Assembly (NCBI GenBank): GCA_013361525.1
Contig: JABFXY010000107.1
Coordinates: 62,001-126,000 of the forward strand
DNA: 64,000 nt
Direction of reading: 5' to 3'
From: Polyangiaceae bacterium
GTDB lineage: Bacteria > Myxococcota_A > Polyangia > Polyangiales > Polyangiaceae
Below are positions 53,113 through 60,595 of the stretch, in pieces. Under the pieces are notes generated by a model, which searched no databases, was not told the DNA's origin, and saw nothing but the letters and a program-made list of their open reading frames with translations. Made by a program: the position numbers and the translations under genes. Positions within the stretch are counted from its first letter, which is position 1, and every line of letters starts with the position of its first letter.

Positions 53113-54024
53113 TCAAGCTGGCGACGGATCCGGAAGGTCGAGGGGGTTGCTCCGCCCGAGGTACGTTTTCGCCATCGCCAAGGCGTCGCCGGTCAGGTCT
53201 CCCTGGCTGTAAATGAACTTCGGGCTCAGCACGTAGAGCAGCCTGTTATGCGTGAGAGCGAACTCTTTCTCGAGGTCCTCGTCCATCTCTGGATGAGGGT
53301 CGTACGCGAGGAAAAGCTTGCTTGGGCTCAGCGCCACCGTGATGACCCGAAACTGCCCATGCATATTGAAGAGGACGGGGTGATCGCTGGTGATGAGCGG
53401 TTGCTCAGGCGGCATGGTGAGGACGGCCCACGTCATCGCTCGAATGCTCTCCAGCCGCGGCAAGTGCGTCAGTTGTTTCTGGAGTCCGTCGAGGGTGACG
53501 TTTTGAATCATCACGTCCTTCAACGTCATCCCGTCGCGCACCGGCCGTGCGAGTACCGCCTCCATGCGTTGTCGGTTGATCGGTGCATACTCGGCCAGAG
53601 TCTGAGCGACTGAGGCGTCCGCGATGGCCTGCGTCTGGGCCTTTAGCTTCTCGAGTTGGGTTGGGTGGCGGTAGTGTGCGGCGTGCACGAAAATCGTCCA
53701 CCAATCCTTCTCGTCATCGGAAAGATCGCGCAAGGGTCGTGTGCGTAGGGTTTGCAGGGCCTTGCTGCCGAGATCGTCGAACTTCTGGAAGACGCGGGTT
53801 TCGATGCGAGCGGGCTCCGCGTGTCGCATGAAAGGCGCTTCCTGATAGGTATACAGGTCGATCTCGAAGCCAGTGCCCTTCGGAACCACCTCACGGCGAT
53901 GAAGGCCTGAGCGCTCGCTCGCGTAGCGGACCAGTTTGCCGTTCGGGCCGCACCAGGCCTTCAGGTAGCATTGCGGCACGTAGTGTTGGTTTCGGGCGAG
54001 CCCTTGCGGCTTGGCGTTCGACAT
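53113..54024 (-). CDS. DUF4238 family protein
   Basis: A 303-residue protein. The N-terminal motif NQHYVPQCYLKAW is the DUF4238 hallmark. The central part includes FVHAAHYRHPTQLEKL and ITSDHPVLF, the C-terminus NRLLYVLSPKF. The family is widespread in accessory regions and has no established function; a nuclease-like role has been suggested for relatives but is not shown here. Confidence 0.9.
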   Translation of the reverse strand: MSNAKPQGLARNQHYVPQCYLKAWCGPNGKLVRYASERSGLHRREVVPKGTGFEIDLYTYQEAPFMRHAEPARIETRVFQKFDDLGSKALQTLRTRPLRDLSDDEKDWWTIFVHAAHYRHPTQLEKLKAQTQAIADASVAQTLAEYAPINRQRMEAVLARPVRDGMTLKDVMIQNVTLDGLQKQLTHLPRLESIRAMTWAVLTMPPEQPLITSDHPVLFNMHGQFRVITVALSPSKLFLAYDPHPEMDEDLEKEFALTHNRLLYVLSPKFIYSQGDLTGDALAMAKTYLGRSNPLDLPDPSPA

Positions 54025-54162
54025 GGCGAGCCGTCCAGTATCGCACGCCTTCGCGACCGTGTCGGCCCCTGATGCATAGTCGGGGAGGCATCAATCTGGA
54101 AGTCGCTCCGGCGCCAAGGTTGTTGACTGGCCGCGACGGGCCATGGTTCGCTCGCTGCTTCC

Positions 54163-55005
54163 ATGCCCGCTCCGAAAGCTCCGCCTACGAAGCGCACGCC
54201 CGAGCCGAGCGTTGTCGTTGAGGATGCTCCCGTGACCATCGTGGAGCCTGCGCCACACTCCGCGAAGCGTTTGGGCCGTCACATTGACCCCGAGACCGGC
54301 GAGCCCGTTCGCCTCGCTCGGCTAGAATTGAGCCGGAAGCAAGCGTTTGTGGTGACGCCGGACACGGTGAAGCGGCTGTGGGCGATACTCGAGAAGCGTC
54401 ACCCGGGAATGCTGATTGTCTGCAACATCTACTGCGACGACGGATTGAAGTTCGTCGTCTCGGATCCCGACTCGGTCGTCGAACACAGCAACCTGGGAGG
54501 CAAAGAGATCCGGGAACTCGAGATGAAGGTTCTGCCGGAGGACGAGGGCATCCGGTTCTCGTCGAGCGACTACCTCCCTCCGATCCTGATCGTCGCCAGT
54601 GGGCAGGACAGGCGGGTCCTGGCGCTGCGAGACGCCCTTCTTGAAGTCGTTGCGGCGACGAAGCCGTGGTTCAATCTCCTCGCGCGCGTCAGCATCTTCT
54701 ATATCCTCGTCGGCCTCGGCTGGCTTCTAGTGGTCTTCGCGCAGACCCTGCCGAAGTCATCGAAACCTACGACACCCGCGGTGATGCTCGCGTCGCTCGC
54801 GCTATTGGCTGGGGTGGACGGGATCTTCGGCTTCGGAGTGAGCTGGTTGCACAGGAAGTTTTTTCCGATCGCGACGTTTGCGATTGGTCACGGTGCGCAG
54901 CGCCACGAGGTCGCAGAGAAGGTGCGTTGGGTCCTTGTCGGCCTGTTCACCTCAGTCTTCGTCGTCGCTCCGCTCGTCCGGCTCATGTGGTCGTGGTGGA
55001 AGTGA
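54163..55005 (+). CDS. Hypothetical membrane protein, 280 aa
   Basis: A soluble N-terminal 160 residues with a strand-rich region (MLIVCNIYCDDGLKFVVSDPDSV) is followed by three hydrophobic helices: about 173-195 (VSIFYILVGLGWLLVVF), 207-230 (AVMLASLALLAGVDGIFGFG) and 255-275 (VGLFTSVFVVAPLVRLMW). Membrane anchor with cytosolic sensor-like domain, a layout seen in some defence effectors. No family recognised. Confidence 0.75.
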   Translation: MPAPKAPPTKRTPEPSVVVEDAPVTIVEPAPHSAKRLGRHIDPETGEPVRLARLELSRKQAFVVTPDTVKRLWAILEKRHPGMLIVCNIYCDDGLKFVVSDPDSVVEHSNLGGKEIRELEMKVLPEDEGIRFSSSDYLPPILIVASGQDRRVLALRDALLEVVAATKPWFNLLARVSIFYILVGLGWLLVVFAQTLPKSSKPTTPAVMLASLALLAGVDGIFGFGVSWLHRKFFPIATFAIGHGAQRHEVAEKVRWVLVGLFTSVFVVAPLVRLMWSWWK

Positions 55006-55135
55006 CCTGAGCGTCGCTCCTGGTCACCTTACTCAACATTTCTCGCGCTGCTGCCTCTCCGTCTCATTCTGTTCCACCGAGGGAGGGCGGTACCGTGCGC
55101 GGATCTGTCCCGGTCCGATTCTAGGAGATACCAGC

Positions 55136-55675
55136 ATGTGGAAACATGTGATTGCAACGAAAGATCGCGACGGCACGGAGAGGCTCTTCTTCGCCTATTC
55201 GGGCTTTGATCCTGACGTAAGCCGCTACGTGACCAGCATATTCGCCGAGGAGATTCCTCAGGCTTTCCTCAGCAGCTCCCCCATGGAAGGGGCGACGCGG
55301 GCTGTGTACGAGATCAGGGAGCTGGGCTTCGAGATCGTGGAGGGACCAACGCTCGTCGCAAAGAGTCGCGTCCGGATCCACGCGTTCAACGGCAAGGCCT
55401 ACATTCGAAGCTTCGGCCGAGCGGCGGAGCTTGCGGAGTCGCTCCTCCGGCAGATCGCAGAGGCTCAGGCGGGGGGTGTTCGCGGTCTTCTCGAGCGCTC
55501 GAGTCACCCGATCATTGCGGGCTTCGGAAGAGACCAGACTCTGGAGTGGGATCGTGAGGTGCTCCAAGACGCACAGGAGGTCCTGGCAGACACAACGCGC
55601 GACGGGCAGCCGCCGGTCAGCGACTACTGGACAACCTCCGGTGAGACGGCCACGAGTGATCCAGTGATCCAGTAG
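55136..55675 (+). CDS. Hypothetical protein, 179 aa
   Basis: Starts at the ATG at 55136 behind an AGGAG ribosome-binding site. A soluble alpha/beta protein (RLFFAYSGFDPDVSRYVTSIF, RVRIHAFNGKAYIRSF) with a helical end (AELAESLLRQIAEAQ). It follows the membrane protein by 130 bp. No motif recognised. Confidence 0.72.
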   Translation: MWKHVIATKDRDGTERLFFAYSGFDPDVSRYVTSIFAEEIPQAFLSSSPMEGATRAVYEIRELGFEIVEGPTLVAKSRVRIHAFNGKAYIRSFGRAAELAESLLRQIAEAQAGGVRGLLERSSHPIIAGFGRDQTLEWDREVLQDAQEVLADTTRDGQPPVSDYWTTSGETATSDPVIQ

Positions 55676-56154
55676 GTTTCCTATCCTTGGTCCGACACCG
55701 CAACGCATACGCATATAGTGGCGGGATGCGCTGCTAGAGGAAGGCATTGAGGACACACCCTCGGCCGAGGAGCACGACAGCATTCCAGTGCGCTGACGCT
55801 CCGACTCGATGAGGTGATGAGCCGTCTCAAACGGCCGCGCGCGGAGGCGACGCTCGTCGGGCGTCCCGCCCAGCAGGCGGTCCGTGCCAACTTGGTGATC
55901 GGCCACGAGGATGCGACGCTCACGTATCGAGAGCTGAGGGTCAATCACCCGGACGCCGACCGTCTCCCAAACGCGAGCAGGAACTGCGTCGGCGTCAGCG
56001 TCGACGGAGGGCTTCCTCGCCTTCTGCTGCTCTCGCATCCGGGGTCGGGCGATCATCCCACCGCAGTGACGAAGGCCTTCCGGGGGCGTGGTCGGGTCCC
56101 TACCCTCATCAATGCTCGCCCCGGGCATGCGCGGACATCGACGCCACGACCCAG

Positions 56155-56390
56155 GAGCCGCTGACGGCGCTCCCACTCCCCAAGCACTGCTACGAAGTCG
56201 ACGGCATCGTCCGGACGCTCGAAGGCTGGTCCATCGAGAGCGGCATCGCTGCGAGCACTCCTCCACGATCGTCTTGCCCGTGGAGCGACGACGGACCCAC
56301 GCCAGGTCCGTCGGCGTCGGGCAGGGACTGGCGCGTCTCAACGGACCCTCAGGCGGACAAAACGAAGAAAGGGATCGTCGATCCCCTTCA
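56155..56390 (+). pseudogene. Frameshifted small HTH-type gene remnant
   Basis: The plus-strand frame reads CYEVDGIVRTLEGWSIESGI and AASTP, and then continues sensibly only in a shifted frame (LLHDRLARGATTDPRQVRR). The first part resembles the short helix-turn-helix of small phage or island proteins. No start codon with support. Confidence 0.35.
56359..56386 (-). terminator. Terminator of the tRNA-Asn gene
   Basis: The minus-strand hairpin GGGATC-gac-GATCCC (56371-56385) is followed by TTTCTTCGTTTT. It lies about 20 bp after the tRNA 3' end. Confidence 0.65.
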
Positions 56391-56404
56391 AATCAGCCTG
56401 ATTT

Positions 56405-56480
56405 TGGCTCCAGCTGCTGGACTCGAACCAGCGACCCGGTGATTAACAGTCACCTGCTCTACCGACTGAGCTAAGCTGGA
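56405..56480 (-). tRNA. tRNA-Asn (anticodon GTT)
   Basis: 76 nt with encoded CCA (56405-56407). Acceptor stem TCCAGCT/AGCTGGA, D-loop AGCTCAGTCGGTAGAGC, anticodon loop CTGTTAA, and T-arm GGTTCGAGTCC are all present. Common integration site for mobile elements; the accessory island ends here. Confidence 0.95.
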
Positions 56481-56593
56481 ATGCGTCGGTTGCTGCCAAA
56501 TTCCGCGGGGTTGCCGCAGCCTTCAGCGGAGCGGCAGAATACTCGGCCGCTCCCCTTCGTCAAGCAACTTCTCGCGTTGCCGTCGCGGAGCCC

Positions 56594-57007
56594 TCAGCCG
56601 CCGGCGCTCGATCGTTCGAGGGCAGCCTTCATCGCCTTCAGTCCCTGCGCCATCATCGGCTGCACCCGCGGCGCGAGCTCTTCGGGGAGCAGGTCGGCAA
56701 TCCACACCGCCTTCGTCCGGCGGTCGCCCTCCGCGAACGCCTGGATGGATCCGTTGTGGTGGGAGAACGGCTCGCTGACGACGGACCAGACGAGCCGGCG
56801 GCGCTTGTCGTCCACGGTGACGATGCGCTCGCGGACGGTGGAGCCGTTCGCGAAGGTCACGGCGCGGACGGCGCCCGCCTCCTCCATCTTGGTGTCGGTC
56901 ACGAAGCCGGGCACGAGCCTCGTGTGGAGCGCGCCGACGTCACGAATCGCGTCCCACACATGCTCGGCGGGAGCGTCGATCACAATCTCTTCATGGATGC
57001 TGGCCAT
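56594..57007 (-). CDS. SRPBCC (START-like) family protein
   Basis: About 137 residues from the ATG at 57007 (MASIHEEIVIDAPAEHVWD), behind an AGGAGG site. The family entry strand IVIDAPAEHVWDAIRDV and the C-terminal helix (MAQGLKAMKAALE) are present. These proteins bind hydrophobic ligands in a cytosolic cavity. The longer upstream frame is not supported. Confidence 0.9.
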   Translation of the reverse strand: MASIHEEIVIDAPAEHVWDAIRDVGALHTRLVPGFVTDTKMEEAGAVRAVTFANGSTVRERIVTVDDKRRRLVWSVVSEPFSHHNGSIQAFAEGDRRTKAVWIADLLPEELAPRVQPMMAQGLKAMKAALERSSAGG

Positions 57008-57099
57008 CTCGAAACCTCCTCGGTGTGCGCGCGAAGGTAGGAGGCGAGACGCAAGCGATCTTGGAGATTCTTGCTCGAGCGGACTTCCGGCCGGCTGTA

Positions 57100-57435
57100 C
57101 TAATCCCGCGTCGGTTGGCTCTTCAACGACCGGCACTCTTCCGCGTACGACACCTGAAACTGCTGCGCGGTCGCGCGGTCGCTCAGGATCGGGTGGCTCC
57201 AGCGGGCACGAGCCTCCTCTAAGATCGTCACGTCCACCCCCGCATCGGCGAGGATGCTGTCACGCGGAGCTGCAGCGATCGCGAGGCGGGCGCAGAGGCG
57301 TGCGAGATCTTGCACGCAACCGAGCGGATTCAACGCCGCGTCGAGGACGATCGAGCCCGAAACGTATTCCCCCGTTCGAGTGATATCGACCTCCGTCACG
57401 CGGCGCCTTGTAACGAGGCGCGGTGCGGATGACAT
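57100..57435 (-). CDS. Hypothetical protein, 111 aa
   Basis: A soluble protein. A strand-rich N-terminus (VTEVDITRTGEYVSGSIVL) is followed by a helical mid part (VQDLARLCARLAIAA). It is upstream of the SRPBCC gene on the same strand with a 92-bp gap. No family recognised; codon use supports coding. Confidence 0.62.
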   Translation of the reverse strand: MSSAPRLVTRRRVTEVDITRTGEYVSGSIVLDAALNPLGCVQDLARLCARLAIAAAPRDSILADAGVDVTILEEARARWSHPILSDRATAQQFQVSYAEECRSLKSQPTRD

Positions 57436-57616
57436 GCGGCGACGAATCTACCGGAGTGGTGGAACCCGTCCAGCGCGCGCGCCCACAAATCGACTCGCAC
57501 GCCTGCAAGGCTACGTGCACGTTCGCGATAGCTAGGAACTTTGCCACAGGGGACCGCAGCACGACCGCGGCGCGACGCAGCGCGAGGCCGCGGCGATGAC
57601 GCGCTACGGTGTGGCA

Positions 57617-58159
57617 ATGAAGCACGTCTTCGGCGGCCCCGGCGCTGTGATCGCGTGGATGTCGCTCCTCGCGGCGTGTGGCGGCGAGGTAGCTCCGGAT
57701 AGCTCCGTGGCCGTGACATCGGTGACCGTCTCGAGCGGCCCACCCTCCGCGATGTCGACGGCGCCAGCGACGATCGAGAGCGCATCACCGCCGCCGCTGC
57801 GGGGTCCGAGCGAGCCTGCGGCTGTCCTCGCGTTCAAACGCGCCTGGAGCGCGCAAGTGGTCCCGCGCGCTACGCCGCGCGATCGCGCAATCGTCGACGC
57901 CATCGATGCCGTGATGAAAAAGGGCGGCCACGATTTCCGGGCCAAGCGCGTGGACTGCCAAAAGAGGCGGGACGACATCGGAATCCTCCATGCGGAGCTG
58001 AACCACGACTTCCTCATCTTTGGATCGCTCGAGGCGGCGGACCGGGAGGGCACATGTTGGAGCGTGTTCTTCGCCGGAGGGATGAAAGCCGAGGTCGAGG
58101 GGATCCTTAGCGATCCCGATCTCGAGACTCTCCTCGTGCGACGAATCCCGGAGGGCTGA
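57617..58159 (+). CDS. Hypothetical lipoprotein, 180 aa
   Basis: Starts at the ATG at 57617 (MKHVFGG). The lipoprotein signal ends in LLAAC. A Ser/Thr/Pro-rich spacer (35-65) leads to a small alpha/beta domain (VLAFKRAWSAQ, LNHDFLIFGSLEAAD). Outer-membrane or periplasmic location expected. No family recognised. Confidence 0.78.
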   Translation: MKHVFGGPGAVIAWMSLLAACGGEVAPDSSVAVTSVTVSSGPPSAMSTAPATIESASPPPLRGPSEPAAVLAFKRAWSAQVVPRATPRDRAIVDAIDAVMKKGGHDFRAKRVDCQKRRDDIGILHAELNHDFLIFGSLEAADREGTCWSVFFAGGMKAEVEGILSDPDLETLLVRRIPEG

Positions 58160-58238
58160 ACGATCGCCCGCACGACCAATCCCCGCCTTTCGCTCGAGAA
58201 GGTTGCGCGCCGCCCGAGCTTGGTGCGATAGCCGCAGA

Positions 58239-59816
58239 GTGTCTGCATCGAACCCCACCTCTGAATCCGCTTCCGACGCGGGCCAGGCGACGGCGCGCGA
58301 AGCGGGTCGCGGCGGCCTCGCCATAGCCGTCGCGAAGGTTTCGTTCATCCTCGTCGGGTTCGTTCAGCAGCTCGTCTTCCCGCGCATTCTGGACGAAGCG
58401 GGATACGGCGCCGTTTCGCGCATGCTGGCGGTCGTCAGCATCTTGAACAACGTGATCGTCGCGACCAGCCTGCAAGGTGTCTCGCGCATGGTGGCGGCAG
58501 CCCAGCCCGGCGCGCAGGCAGCGACCATTCGCGCGACCCTCAGGGTGCACACGGTCGTGGCCCTCGTCGCGTCCATTACATTTGCGCTCCTCGCGGGCTC
58601 GATCGCCAACTGGGTGGAGGCACCGCGCGCCGCCACCCCGCTTCGCGTCGCCGCCGGGGTCGTCCTTTGTTACGGCGTGTACGCGCCGCTGGTCGGCTCT
58701 CTCAATGGTCGACGCCGCTTCGTCGATCAGGCGGGGCTCGACATCTTTTATGGCGTGTCGCGCACGATCGCAATGACCACCACCGCGTACGTCTTCGCGC
58801 GATTTTTGGGCGGCGACGGTGCGCTCGGCGCAGCGATCGGGTTCGTCGCTTCGGCCGCGCTCATCGTGCCCATTGCGGTGACGCGCAGCGGCCTCGGCTC
58901 GAAGGGCCCCGGGGGGCCCGACACACGCGAGTATTTGACGTTTCTGCTTCCGGTGTTCGTCGCGCAGGCCGGCATCAACCTGCTGCTCCAAGCGGACCTG
59001 CTCTTGCTGTCGAACGCGGCCGGGAAATATGCACGACTCATGGGCCTCGACGACAAGGAGGCCGACAAGCTCCTGGGCCCGTATCGGGCGGCCCAGCTAT
59101 TCGGCTTTTTGCCGTATCAGCTGCTCATGAGCGTGCAGTTCGTGCTGTTCCCGCTTCTCGCAAAGGCGCACGCCGACGGCGACCCCGCGCAGGTTCGCAA
59201 CCTCACGAAGTCCGGTTTGCGCACCGCGTTCGTCCTCACCGGGCTCTTCGCGGCATCGATTGCGTCGATCGCCCCGTTCCTGCTGCGCTTTGCGTTCCCG
59301 GAGCCGATCGCAATGGGCGCGGTCCCGTTCGCTCGCTTCTATGTCCTCGGCCTGGCGTCGCTCGCCATCCTCGGCGTCGCGTCATCCGCGCTTGCCAGCC
59401 TCCGCCGCGAGCGGCTCAGCATGATCCTCACGTGGTGCGCGACGGGTGCGGTCGTCGCCGCCATTCTGCTCACGCGAAAGTCGGACTCGTTCGGACCCGA
59501 GCTCCTTCGCTCGACGGCCTATGCGACGGCCGGTGCAATGGTCGTGGCCGGCGTCGCGGGGTGTGTTTTGCTCCGTTACGCGGCCGGTGCTTTCGTGAGT
59601 ACCGCGTCGCTCGTGCGCGTGCTCGTGGCGGTCGCGGTGACGGTGACCGCCGGGTCGTTTCTGCCCTGGATGGGCAAGCTGTTGGTGCCGGTCCTGGGTG
59701 TCGCAATGGCGGCGCTCTACATGATCGTCCTCATCGCTTTGGGCGAGCTCACGAAGGCCGACCTCGCGATGGTGCGCAACGTGCTCGGCCGCGGCAAGAA
59801 GCCCAAAGCCGCATGA
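58239..59816 (+). CDS. MATE/Wzx-like polysaccharide flippase
   Basis: About 525 residues from a GTG at 58239 (SASNPTSESAS). Twelve to fourteen hydrophobic helices. The N-terminal part (AKVSFILVGFVQQLVFPRILDEAGYGAVSRML) is typical of the MOP superfamily of lipid-linked sugar flippases (Wzx/MurJ-like). It overlaps the following oxygenase gene by 4 bp. It probably exports a polysaccharide or lipid-linked precursor. No glycosyltransferase is nearby in the window. Confidence 0.9.
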   Translation: MSASNPTSESASDAGQATAREAGRGGLAIAVAKVSFILVGFVQQLVFPRILDEAGYGAVSRMLAVVSILNNVIVATSLQGVSRMVAAAQPGAQAATIRATLRVHTVVALVASITFALLAGSIANWVEAPRAATPLRVAAGVVLCYGVYAPLVGSLNGRRRFVDQAGLDIFYGVSRTIAMTTTAYVFARFLGGDGALGAAIGFVASAALIVPIAVTRSGLGSKGPGGPDTREYLTFLLPVFVAQAGINLLLQADLLLLSNAAGKYARLMGLDDKEADKLLGPYRAAQLFGFLPYQLLMSVQFVLFPLLAKAHADGDPAQVRNLTKSGLRTAFVLTGLFAASIASIAPFLLRFAFPEPIAMGAVPFARFYVLGLASLAILGVASSALASLRRERLSMILTWCATGAVVAAILLTRKSDSFGPELLRSTAYATAGAMVVAGVAGCVLLRYAAGAFVSTASLVRVLVAVAVTVTAGSFLPWMGKLLVPVLGVAMAALYMIVLIALGELTKADLAMVRNVLGRGKKPKAA

Positions 59817-60574
59817 GCGCCGGCGCCTCGCAGCGCGTGCACGTCGTTCGCGACGCCGCGTGGAGGCGCGACGGATCACACCCGCTCGCTCCCCATTTGA
59901 GCGACGCGCGCGCCGTCCTCGTGCGCGGCACCCTCGGCGAAGAGACGTGCGCCGCATGGATACGCAACGTGCGGCGGGCAAAGAAAGATTGGGCGCGCGA
60001 TTTCGGCGGCGAGCAGTTCACGCTGGGTCGCGCCTTCTATACCCATTACGAGACCGAACGTTCGGACCTCTACTTTCGCGACGCGGCTGCCTCCGATAGG
60101 CGAGTCGAGCAACATCTTCCGGGCATGCAAACATGGGTGACCGATTTGTTCGCCCGGATGGTCGGCGCGACGGCGCGAAAGCGAATGGGGTTTTGCGGGC
60201 CCGGCGTCCACGTGTTCCCCGCGCGTGAGAAGGTCGCGAAACACGGCGGCATCGTCCATTACGACGTCGAAGGGCTCACCCCCATTGCGCTCGCGCGCCG
60301 GCACGCGGCGTTGAGCCTGGTTGTCATGCTGCAAGTCCCGGAGCACGGAGGTGGGCTGCGGCTCTACGACGTCGAATACAGCGGAACCGAGTCGGTCAGC
60401 GACGAGGAGCTGAAGGCTCCCCGCGCGACGGTGCGGTATCGAAATGGCGATGCGCTCCTCATGAGCTCGTATCGATTGCATCAGATTCGGCCATTTCGTG
60501 GCACCCGAGACCGCGTCTCGATAACCCTCCACGCAGAGGAAGTGGATCGCGGTGTCTGGGAAACGTGGTTCTGA
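59813..60574 (+). CDS. 2-oxoglutarate/Fe(II)-dependent oxygenase-like protein
   Basis: A 253-residue protein. The double-stranded beta-helix iron site is HYDVEG (His-x-Asp) with the second His in SYRLHQIRPFRGTRDRVSITLH, where the Arg would bind 2-oxoglutarate. ATG at 59813 overlaps the flippase stop (ATGA), so the two are co-translated; a role in modifying the exported material is possible but unproved. Confidence 0.85.
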   Translation: MSAGASQRVHVVRDAAWRRDGSHPLAPHLSDARAVLVRGTLGEETCAAWIRNVRRAKKDWARDFGGEQFTLGRAFYTHYETERSDLYFRDAAASDRRVEQHLPGMQTWVTDLFARMVGATARKRMGFCGPGVHVFPAREKVAKHGGIVHYDVEGLTPIALARRHAALSLVVMLQVPEHGGGLRLYDVEYSGTESVSDEELKAPRATVRYRNGDALLMSSYRLHQIRPFRGTRDRVSITLHAEEVDRGVWETWF

Positions 60575-60595
60575 CGGCGCCGGACGCCCCGCCCG

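Larger units (their letters stand above)
55676..56404. other. Gene-poor stretch before tRNA-Asn
   Basis: This 730-bp stretch has no intact gene. Its right third holds a decayed HTH-like frame (separate entry) and the tRNA terminator. The left part shows only incoherent frames. It is a likely scar of integration beside a tRNA. Confidence 0.4.

Noticed and set aside
58667..59812. Long plus-strand frame leading into the oxygenase gene
   Set aside because: It is a shadow of the flippase gene in another frame. The real oxygenase start is the ATG at 59813, which overlaps the flippase stop.
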